Part shown: positions 18,089 to 26,727 of the stretch, piece after piece | Layout of the letters: every line of letters begins with the position of its first letter | How positions within the stretch are numbered: position 1 is the stretch's first letter | Assembly: GCA_028292545.1 (NCBI GenBank) | Contig: JAQGMC010000123.1 | Location: 1 to 48,272 of the forward strand | DNA: 48,272 nucleotides | Direction: 5' to 3' | DNA from: Paucimonas sp. | Lineage (GTDB): Bacteria; Pseudomonadota; Gammaproteobacteria; Burkholderiales; Burkholderiaceae_D | Notes under the pieces: generated by a model | Databases searched by the model: none | What the model saw: the letters and a program-made list of their open reading frames with translations, nothing else | What the model was told of the DNA's origin: nothing | Position numbers and translations under genes: made by a program

Positions 18089-18370
18089 CCCACGCACACG
18101 GCCGGGATGACCCACATCCCGGTTTTGGCCATTCCGGCAGTACCTTTCAAACCGCGGCGAGACTTCAGGAAGAGGGCGAGGCATGGCGCTGCCTCCCGCT
18201 CGTGCGCCGCCCAGCCCTGGGAACGGGCCTCGGCCGATGGCTAAGAAAAACTCAGCAATCGCTAAATTTTAATCGATATCTTTGATAACGCCGACGATTT
18301 AGTATCGGTTCGTGCTACAGGTGCAATGCGGCCCGTCCGGCAATACTCACTCACCTTCGCGGAGCTAATG
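18089..18370 (+). promoter_or_regulatory. Probable control region of the catabolic operon
   Basis: This 282-base gap carries an AT-rich patch (about 18245-18305), unusual for the GC-rich neighbourhood. It contains the inverted pair CTAAAT (18262-18267)/ATTTAG (18297-18302) and the nonamer TTTAGTATC (18298-18306), nine bases before a possible -10 TACAGG (18316-18321). The same nonamer precedes a -10-like hexamer in front of the convergent Bug gene. This is a plausible LysR operator, but no binding site has been shown. Confidence 0.45.
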
Positions 18371-19153
18371 ATGCTTAAATTCGCTGCCAATCTACGCTGG
18401 CTTTTTACTGAAGTCCCCATGCTTGAACGCTATGCGGCATCAGCCGCGGCGGGCTTTAAAGGCGTTGAAACGGCCTTTCCTTTTGAGTTCCCCGCGGCCA
18501 AGGTGGCACAGTTGCTCGCGGACAACGGGCTCACGATGGTCCAGATGGTGTCGCCATTCGATTGGGATAAAGGTGAGCGGGGAATCGCAGCACTGCCGGG
18601 CCGACAGGAGGAATTCCGCAAAAGCCTCCGGTTCGCCGTCGAGTACGGGCTGCAAATCGGCAGGCCGATGATCCACGTCATGCCAGGCAATATCGATGCA
18701 GGCATGAATCGGGAGGAATGCATGGCGATCTTCGTCGAGAACATGGCCTGGGCTGCGGACCTTGCCAAAGCAGAAGGCACCACACTCACGCTGGAACCGT
18801 GCTGCGCATTCAGCGTTCCCCACCTGCTTTACCACAGGGTGGGCGAAGCGGCGAGCGTGATAAAGACGCTCAACCGGGACAACGTAAGGATCTGCTTCGA
18901 TACCTTCCATATCCAGGTCGAGGAGGGTGCCCTTACCCACAAGCTGCACGAAAACTACCCTTATATCGGCCACGTCCAGATTGCCAATTCACCTAACCGG
19001 AATGAACCGGGAACCGGTGAGCTCTGCATGCCCTTCTTCTTTGAACAGCTTGAAAAGCTGGGTTGGGACCGCTGGATCGGTTGTGAATACAAACCGCCGG
19101 GCCGTACAGAGGACAGCCTGGCCTGGGGCCGGGCCTACGGACTTGGACGCTGA
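18371..19153 (+). CDS. Hydroxypyruvate isomerase / 2-oxo-tetronate isomerase-like TIM barrel
   Basis: A 260-residue xylose-isomerase-like TIM barrel close to the Hyi/OtnI family. Shared landmarks are the start MLKFAANLRWLF, KGERGIAALPGRQEEFR, the metal and catalytic Glu in LTLEPCCAFSVP (Hyi has LIEPINHFDIP), ICFDTFHIQVEEG, HVQIANSPNRNEPGTGE and the second Glu in GCEYKP. It therefore probably interconverts a 2-hydroxyaldehyde and a 2-keto-alcohol such as tartronate semialdehyde and hydroxypyruvate. ATG at 18371 fits the family start and follows GGAG. It is first of four codirectional genes. The true substrate in this cluster is open. Confidence 0.75.
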   Translation: MLKFAANLRWLFTEVPMLERYAASAAAGFKGVETAFPFEFPAAKVAQLLADNGLTMVQMVSPFDWDKGERGIAALPGRQEEFRKSLRFAVEYGLQIGRPMIHVMPGNIDAGMNREECMAIFVENMAWAADLAKAEGTTLTLEPCCAFSVPHLLYHRVGEAASVIKTLNRDNVRICFDTFHIQVEEGALTHKLHENYPYIGHVQIANSPNRNEPGTGELCMPFFFEQLEKLGWDRWIGCEYKPPGRTEDSLAWGRAYGLGR

Positions 19154-19206
19154 CCAAGCCGCACCATTTCTCTGATCGTAAATATAGGTAAAGGCAGGGG
19201 GTCAGT

Positions 19207-20541
19207 ATGTTGAGTGCCGAAGATAACGAGGTTCTGAGCCGGACCGGGCCACAAACGCCGATGGGACAGTATTTCCGGCGCTTTTGGCAGCCAATTGCCT
19301 TGTCCCGGGAATTGCCGGACAGGGATGGGGCGCCCAAGCGCATCACCATCATGGGTGAGACGCTGATTGCATTCCGCAATACCGCGGGTGTGGTCGGTCT
19401 CGTGGATTCCAAATGTCCTCATCGGGGCGCCGATCTTTATTTCGCCCGCAATGAAGATTGTGCGATCCGCTGCGTGTACCACGGCTGGAAATTTGACGTT
19501 GAAGGTCGTGCAGTGGAATTGCCCAACGTACCGCCAAGCTCGAATTACCATGCCACGATGCGCCTGAAGGCTTACCCGACCAAGGAGTATGGCGGCATGA
19601 TCTGGGCGTACCTGGGACCGACTCCCGAGCAAGGACAGGCCCTGCCCGAAATTCCGATGCTGGAATTTGGAACGCTGCCCGAATCGCACTATTTCGTGAC
19701 CAAAAAGCTCCAGGAATGCAACTGGGCGCAGTCGGTGGAAGGCGCGCTCGATACCTCGCACTTTTCTTTCCTCCACATGCCAGCGCCGCATATACCTTCG
19801 CCTACCGGTCCCGGCGAATCCCGTTACGAAAAGACGCAGCGCTGGATGCGCGAAGACCCGCAGCCAGAGTTTTCCATACTGGAGCACGAGGTCGGCTTTG
19901 TCGTGGGTGGCGCTCGCAAAGTGGAGGCGGCCGAACGTTACTGGCGCACCGCGCAGTTTGCCCTGCCATCCCATTGCACCGCGCCGCCGACGTTTGAAGG
20001 GGAAACCTACTATGGCTACACATGGGTTCCCATCGACGATTTCAGCTGCTGGACATATACGTACGCATGGAATCCAGAACATCCACTGAGCGATGAAGAG
20101 CGCGCCCTGTTCAATGGCAGCCACAGGATATTCACTGAGATCGACGACAACTACGTTCCGCTTCGCAACCGCTCCAACCAATACAAAATCGATCGGCAGA
20201 TGCAGAAGCACATCAATTTCACGGGGGTCACGGGTGTCGCCGACCAGGATGCAATGATCCAGGACAGCCAAGGCTTTATCGCAGACCGCACCAAAGAGCA
20301 CCTGTCTGCATCTGATGCCGCCGTGGTCCGGTTCCGTCGCAATGTGCTGCAGGGCGCGAAAGCGCTGCTAGCCGGTACCGAGCCGGACGCTCCGCGAAAG
20401 CCTGAGTGCTATGCGCTGCGGTCGGGCAGCTGGATCGGCCCGGCAAATGCAACATTCGAGCAATCGATGGTCGCGAGGTTTGGCCATCGTACAGGCAGGG
20501 CGGTTGCAGCAAATCACCGCGTGAAAGATCAAGTCAGTTGA
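19207..20541 (+). CDS. Rieske non-heme iron oxygenase, large subunit (phthalate-dioxygenase-like)
   Basis: A 444-residue terminal oxygenase. The Rieske 2Fe-2S domain is in the first 130 residues, with ligands in CPHRGADLYF and CVYHGWKF (C-X-H, 17 residues, C-X2-H). The catalytic domain has NWAQSVEGALDTSHFSFLH, containing the D-X2-H-X4-H iron-binding pattern. The N-terminus (TGPQTPMGQYFRRFWQP) resembles phthalate 4,5-dioxygenase and phenoxybenzoate-type oxygenases, which act on aromatic acids or ethers and need a separate reductase. No reductase is encoded nearby. GGGGG precedes the start. It probably hydroxylates or O-dealkylates the cluster's substrate, which is unidentified. Confidence 0.87.
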   Translation: MLSAEDNEVLSRTGPQTPMGQYFRRFWQPIALSRELPDRDGAPKRITIMGETLIAFRNTAGVVGLVDSKCPHRGADLYFARNEDCAIRCVYHGWKFDVEGRAVELPNVPPSSNYHATMRLKAYPTKEYGGMIWAYLGPTPEQGQALPEIPMLEFGTLPESHYFVTKKLQECNWAQSVEGALDTSHFSFLHMPAPHIPSPTGPGESRYEKTQRWMREDPQPEFSILEHEVGFVVGGARKVEAAERYWRTAQFALPSHCTAPPTFEGETYYGYTWVPIDDFSCWTYTYAWNPEHPLSDEERALFNGSHRIFTEIDDNYVPLRNRSNQYKIDRQMQKHINFTGVTGVADQDAMIQDSQGFIADRTKEHLSASDAAVVRFRRNVLQGAKALLAGTEPDAPRKPECYALRSGSWIGPANATFEQSMVARFGHRTGRAVAANHRVKDQVS

Positions 20542-20603
20542 CCAGCCTTTGCGCAACCAGTGACTGACAGCGAAAACAGCCGCTTACCTATTGTGGATCT
20601 TAT

Positions 20604-21458
20604 ATGAAGCTATTGAGTTATTCCCTGCGCGGCATTGCGAGTTGGGGCTGCATCGTGGATGGCAAGGTCATCGATTTGAAAGCGGAGTCAAAATTCCGTG
20701 TGCCGACCCTGGTGGGCGCATTACGCCAGTACTCGCTACCGGAGTTAGAAGAATTGGCTTCCCGCGCCAAGCCGGCTGGCTGCGAGGACGAGATTGAGTA
20801 CCTGCCGGTGATAAACGAAGCGTCAAAGATCTTTTGCGTCGGGGTCAATTACGAAGATCACCGGGTCGAATCAGATAAACCGCAGACTGGCTCGCCGCCT
20901 ATCTTCACCCGCTTTTCAAGTTCCCAGGTCGGCCATAGACAGCCCCTGATCCTGCCGCCCGAATCCGAACGCTTCGATTATGAAGGCGAGATTGCCGTCA
21001 TCATCGGGCGTGCTGGCCGTCGGATCGCACAAGCCGATGCCTGGGACTACATTGCGGGATATTCCTGTTATAACGATGGCTCTTTGCGCGACTGGCAAAA
21101 CCACACCAGCCAGTGGACACCGGGCAAAAACTTTGCCGGCACGGGCGGCTTTGGACCCTGGATGGTGACACGCGGTGAGATCGAGGATGGCCAGGTCCTG
21201 GAGCTGACAACTCGCCTGAATGGGAAGGTGATGCAAAACGCCAAGACCGACCAACTGATCTTTTCAATTCCGAGCATTATCAGTTACATCTCCACCTTCT
21301 CACCCCTGGAACCGGGCGACGTCATCGTGACCGGTACGCCGGGCGGGGTCGGTTCAAAACGCACACCACCGGTTTTCATGCGAGATGGCGATACGGTGGA
21401 AATCGAAGTCAGCGGCATCGGCATCCTGAGCAACCGGGTCCGCGCAGAGCAAGCCTGA
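20604..21458 (+). CDS. Fumarylacetoacetate hydrolase-family protein
   Basis: A 284-residue FAH-superfamily enzyme, a group that includes acylpyruvate hydrolases, hydratases and decarboxylases that act on beta-dicarbonyl acids. The core starts at IFCVGVNYEDHRVES. The acidic metal ligands are in RFDYEGEIAVIIG (E-X-E) and the Asp of CYNDGSLRDWQ. GDVIVTGTPGGVG and DGDTVEIEVSGIGILSNRV complete the signature. It begins 62 bases after the Rieske gene, and its TGA overlaps the ATG of the next gene, which implies translational coupling. It could cleave a C-C bond in an oxidised intermediate, a role inferred from family and context. Confidence 0.88.
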   Translation: MKLLSYSLRGIASWGCIVDGKVIDLKAESKFRVPTLVGALRQYSLPELEELASRAKPAGCEDEIEYLPVINEASKIFCVGVNYEDHRVESDKPQTGSPPIFTRFSSSQVGHRQPLILPPESERFDYEGEIAVIIGRAGRRIAQADAWDYIAGYSCYNDGSLRDWQNHTSQWTPGKNFAGTGGFGPWMVTRGEIEDGQVLELTTRLNGKVMQNAKTDQLIFSIPSIISYISTFSPLEPGDVIVTGTPGGVGSKRTPPVFMRDGDTVEIEVSGIGILSNRVRAEQA

Positions 21459-22648
21459 TGGCAGCACCTGCCCAGGTTTCCCCTAGCAAGCAAACCTACC
21501 TGCGGACGCTGCTTTCAGCGGCAGACCTTGAACGCGCTGCCCGGCGCCGCCTCCCGCCCAGCGTATTCGGTTATGTGGCGGGCGGTTCCGGCGACGAGAA
21601 CGCATTGCGGGGAAACCGCAGCGCTTTCGATCGCTGGACATTCATTCCGCACGCCCTCGTCGACGTGTCCAGGCGCTCGCAGTCCATGGAATTATTTGGT
21701 ACGACCTATGCGGCGCCGGCAGGGATCGGGCCGATGGGGGCCACCAATATCTGCCGCTACGACGGTGACTGTGCACTTGCACGCGCTGCGCGCCGGGTTG
21801 GCGTTCCCTTCATCTTGAGCGGCGCGTCGACTACACCGCTGGAAACGGTGGCCCGGGAAAATCCGGATATGTGGTTCCAGGCATATATTCCATCCCGCCG
21901 CGAAGTCATCAAACCGCTGATGGAGCGCGTCGCTGCTGCCGGCGTGAAGACGCTGGTGGTGACGGTGGATATGCCCTTCTCCTCCCAGCGTGAAATGGAA
22001 TTGCGCAACGGTTTTTCCCTGCCTTTTCGCCTGTCTGGTCGGCTGATGCTGGGTGGACTATCCCGACCGCGCTGGATGGTCGAGACATTTGCGCGCACAT
22101 TGATAAACCAGGGCATTCCGCATTTCGAGAATTTCACCGCTACCCGCGGTGTGTCCATCATTGCCGCTGGCGCCGGCAATCACCGGGCCGGCCGTGATGC
22201 CTTGAGCTGGGATGACATGCTATGGATTCGGGATAATTGGGACGGCAATCTCGTCATCAAGGGCATCCTGAGGACGTCCGATGCGTTGAAGGCACAATCA
22301 ATTGGCGCCAACGGAATAATCGTGTCCAATCATGGCGGTCGCCAACTGGACGGCGCAATAGCGCCGCTGGATGCGCTTCCCGGCATCGTTGCCGCAGTGT
22401 CGGGCATGTCGGTGATGGTGGACAGCGGCTTTCGTCGAGGAACCGATGTGCTGAAAGCCCTCGCCTTGGGCGCGAACTTCGTATTCGTAGGCCGGCCCGT
22501 CATGTACGGGCTGGCTATCGCCGGTGAGGAGGGCGCTGTTCATGCCCTCAAGCTATTGCAAGCGGAAATCGACCACAACCTGGCACTGCTTGGTTGCCCC
22601 GACCTGTCCCACCTTTCCAAAGACTTGCTGTGTCCGCGTAACGCCTGA
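21458..22648 (+). CDS. FMN-dependent 2-hydroxyacid dehydrogenase/oxidase
   Basis: A 396-residue member of the lactate dehydrogenase (LldD)/glycolate oxidase/mandelate dehydrogenase family, oxidising a 2-hydroxyacid to the 2-ketoacid. Visible are VFGYVAGGSGDENALRGNR, PAGIGPMG, the FMN-site run WFQAYIPSRREV, KGILRTSDA with the active Lys, the catalytic His and Arg in SNHGGRQLDGAIAPLDALP, and DSGFRRGTDVLKALALGA. It has no membrane anchor. It shares a TGATG overlap with the FAH gene, so both are made from one transcript. Substrate choice between glycolate, lactate and mandelate types cannot be settled by eye. Confidence 0.88.
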   Translation: MAAPAQVSPSKQTYLRTLLSAADLERAARRRLPPSVFGYVAGGSGDENALRGNRSAFDRWTFIPHALVDVSRRSQSMELFGTTYAAPAGIGPMGATNICRYDGDCALARAARRVGVPFILSGASTTPLETVARENPDMWFQAYIPSRREVIKPLMERVAAAGVKTLVVTVDMPFSSQREMELRNGFSLPFRLSGRLMLGGLSRPRWMVETFARTLINQGIPHFENFTATRGVSIIAAGAGNHRAGRDALSWDDMLWIRDNWDGNLVIKGILRTSDALKAQSIGANGIIVSNHGGRQLDGAIAPLDALPGIVAAVSGMSVMVDSGFRRGTDVLKALALGANFVFVGRPVMYGLAIAGEEGAVHALKLLQAEIDHNLALLGCPDLSHLSKDLLCPRNA

Positions 22649-22716
22649 GAAGAATTCCATCCTCGTTTGACGGTACGCGCACACTGGATTTGCAAGGCCC
22701 ACCGCGGCTTGCAATC

Positions 22717-22730
22717 GGCTTTGCAAAGCC
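22717..22730. repeat. 14-bp palindrome between convergent genes
   Basis: GGCTTTGCAAAGCC is a perfect palindrome one base beyond the stop codon of the Bug gene and 69 bases beyond the 2-hydroxyacid dehydrogenase. Lying between convergent genes it may be part of a shared 3' structure, but it has no loop or T run of its own. Confidence 0.3.
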
Positions 22731-22731
22731 C

Positions 22732-23712
22732 TTACTTCAGGAATCCCTGTTCCTTGAAGAATGCCTCGACATTTTCCCGGTCCCGCTCCAGCACTTTCTT
22801 ATAAGCCACATTATCGAGGAAGGAATGCTGGATCGAGATTGCCCGCATTTTCTCCAGGTACCGGGGCTCTTTCATCACAGCTGCGACCGTGGATTCCAAC
22901 TTCTTCACGATTTCCTCTGGCAGCGCCTTTTGCCCGAGTAACCCGAGTGCCGAGATATACGGCATTTCGTAACCAAGCTCGATTGCAGTCGGTATGTTGG
23001 GAAACCCCTCCAGGCGCTGTTCCGTAAACGAAGCCAACACCCTTACCCGTCCCGTTTTCACGAACCCCTGCAATGATGAAATGTCGGGCGCCGCGGCAGC
23101 GACCACGCCCGACATCAAGGCCGGCACCATGCCGGCGTCACCTGGATAAGGAATATCATCGATCTTCACATTCTCTTTCACTGCAATCCGCCGTAACACC
23201 ATGGATGCAAGCGTTTGCTTGCCAGGAGTCGCCACCTGCAGCACGCCGGTTTTGCGCGCATGGTCGGCCAAGTCCTTGATGCTCTTGTAAGGGGAATCTG
23301 CCAGCACGGCCAGCACGGTAGATGCGACGGAGACTTGGGCGATCGGCCGCAAATCGTTGCTGGTATAGGGCGCTGGATACACGAACCGGAAGGGTTCGGG
23401 TGCGCCGCCGGACATGGTCAAAAAGCCGAGGGTATATCCGTCGGGCTTGGCGGTGGCAACCGCATTGCCCGCGATCGTTCCTCCAGCCCCGGTACGGTTG
23501 ACCACCAGGACTGGCTGCTTCAGTTGCGCAGACATGCCTTCTGCGAGGACGCGTGCACTGACGTCGACAATTCCGCCAGCGCCGAAAGGGACAATGATTG
23601 TTATGGGCCTTTCAGGAAAGGACGTGGCTTGCGCGGCCCCGGCGACAACCACGCTCAGTACTGCAAGCAGGCCACAGGCCCGGCGCAACAACGGTTTTCT
23701 CTTCGCGTTCAT
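22732..23712 (-). CDS. Bug/TctC-family periplasmic substrate-binding protein
   Basis: A 326-residue tripartite tricarboxylate transporter receptor. The Sec signal peptide is about 31 residues (LLRRACGLLAVLSVVVAGAA). The mature protein starts with FPERPITIIVPFGAGGIVDV and continues with LVVNRTGAGGTIAGN, PDGYTLGFLT and VKENVKIDDIPYPGDAG, all Bug hallmarks. The start at 23712 is chosen over 23796 because AAGGAG lies just upstream and the signal peptide follows directly. No TctA or TctB membrane components are nearby, as is usual for orphan Bug proteins in Burkholderiales. It faces the catabolic operon and probably binds its acidic substrate. Confidence 0.9.
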   Translation of the reverse strand: MNAKRKPLLRRACGLLAVLSVVVAGAAQATSFPERPITIIVPFGAGGIVDVSARVLAEGMSAQLKQPVLVVNRTGAGGTIAGNAVATAKPDGYTLGFLTMSGGAPEPFRFVYPAPYTSNDLRPIAQVSVASTVLAVLADSPYKSIKDLADHARKTGVLQVATPGKQTLASMVLRRIAVKENVKIDDIPYPGDAGMVPALMSGVVAAAAPDISSLQGFVKTGRVRVLASFTEQRLEGFPNIPTAIELGYEMPYISALGLLGQKALPEEIVKKLESTVAAVMKEPRYLEKMRAISIQHSFLDNVAYKKVLERDRENVEAFFKEQGFLK

Positions 23713-24216
23713 CTCCGTCTCCTTTTTAATATCTCTCCTGGCGAAGACGCAGACTTGAATGACATTCCCGACCGGCGGGGTGGGAATAGTTGCCATGGTG
23801 TCTTGCCAATCGCGGGGGATAGCTACTGTTTTATAGCGTCTGTCTGATACTAAACCGTCTGCGTTATTAAGAACAACGAAGAAAATTTACCGATTCGCGA
23901 GAAAAAATAAGCAATCCAGCCGCAGGTCCAGTACTTCGTTTCTTGCCAAAATGCCTGAGCCGAATCAAGATTTACGCATCAAGGGTAAATTCTTCAAGCC
24001 TGGACTGCCTGATCTACGGATCAATGCGATATTGCATAGAACGTCACATGAAAATTGCATCGGTTGCGGAAAACAAGGTAGCCAGTACCTAGTCAACGAG
24101 AATGCCAAAGCAGGAATGCCGTGCAGCCTGGTCACGCGGGCGCTTAAGACCACGCCCATTGACCCGGCCGGTTCGGGGAAGCGGCTCTGCTGCTCTTGAT
24201 GCTATTCTTGGTTCCG
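23713..24216. other. Divergent region between the Bug gene and the hybrid kinase
   Basis: No gene is supported in these 504 bases; an 82-codon plus-strand frame (23951-24199) has no ribosome site or recognisable content. The Bug promoter probably lies at 23830-23880: on the minus strand the nonamer TTTAGTATC (23846-23854) precedes TATAAA (23830-23835) by ten bases. Around 23870-23910 the sequence is AT-rich. Confidence 0.45.
23830..23854 (-). promoter_or_regulatory. Candidate operator and -10 of the Bug gene
   Basis: On the minus strand TTTAGTATC is followed ten bases later by TATAAA, a possible -10 element. The nonamer and two flanking positions (G two bases before the nonamer and G two bases after) agree with the site at 18296-18308 before the hydroxypyruvate-isomerase-like gene. 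A shared regulator, most simply the LysR protein, is inferred. Confidence 0.4.
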
Positions 24217-26262
24217 ATGAATAACCCCGATCGCGATGCTGCGCCCGTTTCTTTCCTGACCGGCGGCGGCTTCATGGGCGCGCAGATGCGTGCGCATGAC
24301 TGGTCCACCTCCCCGTTGGGCCCTCCTCAAACTTGGCCTCAATCCCTGCGCACCATCGTTGAACTGTTGTTGAACAGTAAGCTCCCGATGTTTGTGGCAT
24401 GGGGGCCGGAACTGGGTTTCCTCTATAACGATCCCTACGCCGAGATCCTGGGTGCCAAGCATTCGGCCGCCCTCGGCCGGCGCTTCGATGAGGTCTGGTC
24501 TGACATCTGGAGCGACATCAGTCCTTTGATTGAACGCGCGCTGCATGGCGAAGCCACGTATAGCGACCGTCTCGCACTGACGATGCGACGGAACGGTTTT
24601 GACGAACAGACCTGGTTCACCTACTCGTATTCGCCGGTGCGCGATGAAAGCGGCAAGGTGGCCGGCATGTATTGCGCCTGCGTGGAAGTGACCGACCAGG
24701 TCCTGGCGGAAAACTATCGGGCCGCGGAAAACGAGCGATTCCGCACGCTGTTCGAGCAGGCCCCCGGCTTCATGGCAATCCTGCGCGGCAGTGACTATGT
24801 CTTTGACCTCACCAACCAGGCCTATCTGCAGCTGGTGGGGCACAGGGATATCGTTGGCAAGCCAGTGCGCGACGCCTTGCCGGAAGTGGCTGAACAAGGT
24901 TTCATCCGGTTGCTGGACCAAGTCTATGCAACGGGCGAACCATTCGTCGGGCGTGCCATGCCGGTCAAGCTTCAGCGCGAGCCCAATGGGCCGCTGGAGG
25001 AACGGTTCGTCGATTTCGTTTATCAGCCGATTCGCAACGCGCGCGGCGTGGTCACCGGCATTTTCGCCGAGGGCAATGATGTCACGGAGCGCAAGCAGGC
25101 CGAGGAAGAATTGCGTCAGCTGGCCGCCAATTTATCGCGGTCGAACCAGCGCCAGAGTGAATTCCTTGCGACCCTGGCACATGAACTGCGCAATCCGCTG
25201 GCGCCGATCCGCACCGGACTGGATGTGATGCGTATCAGCGCCAACGATCCGGCAACCGTGGCCACGACCCGCGAGATGATGGGACGACAGGTGGATCACC
25301 TGGTGCATCTGGTAGATGACTTGCTCGACCTGGCGCGGATCTCGACGGGGAAGATCGAAATCCAGAAAAATCGCGTGGCCTTGAAGGAGATCGTGCTGCA
25401 TGCGGTTGAAACGACGCTGCCGACGATTCAGGCCAAGCACCATGTTTTCAGCATGGCAGTGCCCGATGAACCGATCTGGCTGGATGCCGATTCGAACCGG
25501 CTGGCCCAGGTCATCGCCAATGTCCTGGCGAATGCAGCCAAATACACGCCGGACACTGGCAAGATCGACCTGCGGGTGCGCCTGGATGGTGATGAAGCGG
25601 TGATTACCGTGGCAGACAATGGCATCGGCATTGCGCCGCAATCCCTGCCGCATATCTTCGATATGTTCACGCAAGTGGCACCAGGAACCGGGCATGCGCA
25701 AGGCGGGTTAGGCATCGGGCTATCGCTGGTGAAGCGGCTGGTCGAAAAGCATAGTGGCACGGTAAGCGCGTCCAGCGCCGGCCCCGGGCAGGGCAGCATG
25801 TTCGCGATCAGGATACCGATTGCGAAAGAGACAGCGCCAGCATCGAATTCCGCCGGGGCAAAAGCCGGCAAGGCGCCGGTTGCGCGGCGCTCGTTGCGCA
25901 TCTTGATCGCCGATGACAACCGGGATGCTGCGGACTTGCTGCACCAGTTCCTGGAGATGGCTGGGCACACCGTCCAAACGGCCTATGACGGTCGAGCGGC
26001 ATTGGAATTGGCAGAGCGATTCCGGCCAGACCTGGCTCTGCTGGATATCGGCATGCCAGAAATCAGCGGATATGAATTAGCGCGTTTGCTACGTCAATCG
26101 CCGAAGCTGCGATCGGTGCATCTTGTGGCATTGACTGGATGGGGTGCGCAAGAAGACCGTGTGCGGTCGCACGAGGCCGGCTTCGATCAACACTTGACCA
26201 AGCCCGTGGACGCACGAACGCTGGATGACCTGATTTCCCGATTCGATTTGCCGGCGGCGTGA
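24217..26262 (+). CDS. Hybrid sensor histidine kinase, PAS-PAS-HisKA-HATPase-REC
   Basis: A 681-residue cytoplasmic signalling protein with no membrane span. Two PAS/PAC-type sensory regions fill about residues 30-315 (HDWSTSPLGPPQTWPQSLR, then FEQAPGFMAILRGSDYVFDL). HisKA follows with phospho-accepting His in FLATLAHELRNPLAPI, then HATPase with N box ANVLANAAKY, VADNGIGIA and GGLGIGLSLVKRLVEKHSG. A C-terminal receiver has IADDNRDA, phospho-Asp in LLDIGMPEISGYEL and Lys in LTKPVD. In-frame starts exist at 24199 and 24217; neither has a strong ribosome site. It is convergent with the receiver-like gene. The signal is unknown. Confidence 0.88.
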   Translation: MNNPDRDAAPVSFLTGGGFMGAQMRAHDWSTSPLGPPQTWPQSLRTIVELLLNSKLPMFVAWGPELGFLYNDPYAEILGAKHSAALGRRFDEVWSDIWSDISPLIERALHGEATYSDRLALTMRRNGFDEQTWFTYSYSPVRDESGKVAGMYCACVEVTDQVLAENYRAAENERFRTLFEQAPGFMAILRGSDYVFDLTNQAYLQLVGHRDIVGKPVRDALPEVAEQGFIRLLDQVYATGEPFVGRAMPVKLQREPNGPLEERFVDFVYQPIRNARGVVTGIFAEGNDVTERKQAEEELRQLAANLSRSNQRQSEFLATLAHELRNPLAPIRTGLDVMRISANDPATVATTREMMGRQVDHLVHLVDDLLDLARISTGKIEIQKNRVALKEIVLHAVETTLPTIQAKHHVFSMAVPDEPIWLDADSNRLAQVIANVLANAAKYTPDTGKIDLRVRLDGDEAVITVADNGIGIAPQSLPHIFDMFTQVAPGTGHAQGGLGIGLSLVKRLVEKHSGTVSASSAGPGQGSMFAIRIPIAKETAPASNSAGAKAGKAPVARRSLRILIADDNRDAADLLHQFLEMAGHTVQTAYDGRAALELAERFRPDLALLDIGMPEISGYELARLLRQSPKLRSVHLVALTGWGAQEDRVRSHEAGFDQHLTKPVDARTLDDLISRFDLPAA

Positions 26263-26325
26263 GGGCAAGGGTGGAGCCGCGCCGGAAGAATGCCGCCATG
26301 GACTGTCTTGCGCGACCGGCTCCAG

Positions 26326-26727
26326 TCAGGGGACGAAACCATGGATCCTGCGTCGCAGCTCTGCATAGCCTGCGTCTTCCCCGAGAAGTTCGACCAGTTC
26401 TACTGCGTCGATGTAGGGGACACCTTTCTCGGCACACGCCAGCTCGATCGCTTTGTAGCTTTCTTGATTGAGGCGGCCTGCCTTCGCTCTTACGACGACG
26501 ACAGGAAGTGCAGCGGTCTTTGGATGCGATCGTACGAGCTGAACAAAATCGAACATGGTCCCCTCGTTCAAGTGCGCCCCACAAATTATCCCGTCCAGGT
26601 CCGCGCTTGCTGTGATGGAAATCGCTTCCTTGATCGTCGACGCGAGATAAACACGAAACTCATGGCCAGCGATTGCCGCCGCCTCTTGACGGTCTTCCTC
26701 GCGAACAGCAACCAGTAGCGTCTTCAC
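26326..26727 (-). CDS. Receiver-like protein lacking the phospho-acceptor Asp
   Basis: A 133-residue single-domain protein that folds like a CheY-type receiver by pattern: beta1 TLLVAVREED, beta3 LDGIICGAHLNEGTMFDFV, beta4 LPVVVVRAKAGRL. At the place where active receivers have the phospho-Asp (LLD-X-MMPG), this one has Gly (ICGAHLNEG), and the beta1 acidic pair is displaced. It is therefore probably a pseudo-receiver acting by protein contact rather than by phosphorylation. It is convergent with one hybrid kinase and divergent from the next, so it may be a partner of either. The assignment is by fold pattern only. Confidence 0.65.
   Translation of the reverse strand: MKTLLVAVREEDRQEAAAIAGHEFRVYLASTIKEAISITASADLDGIICGAHLNEGTMFDFVQLVRSHPKTAALPVVVVRAKAGRLNQESYKAIELACAEKGVPYIDAVELVELLGEDAGYAELRRRIHGFVP

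Noticed and set aside
23951..24199. An 82-codon plus-strand frame before the hybrid kinase
   Set aside because: No ribosome site, no domain or membrane pattern, and it ends just where the kinase frame begins.
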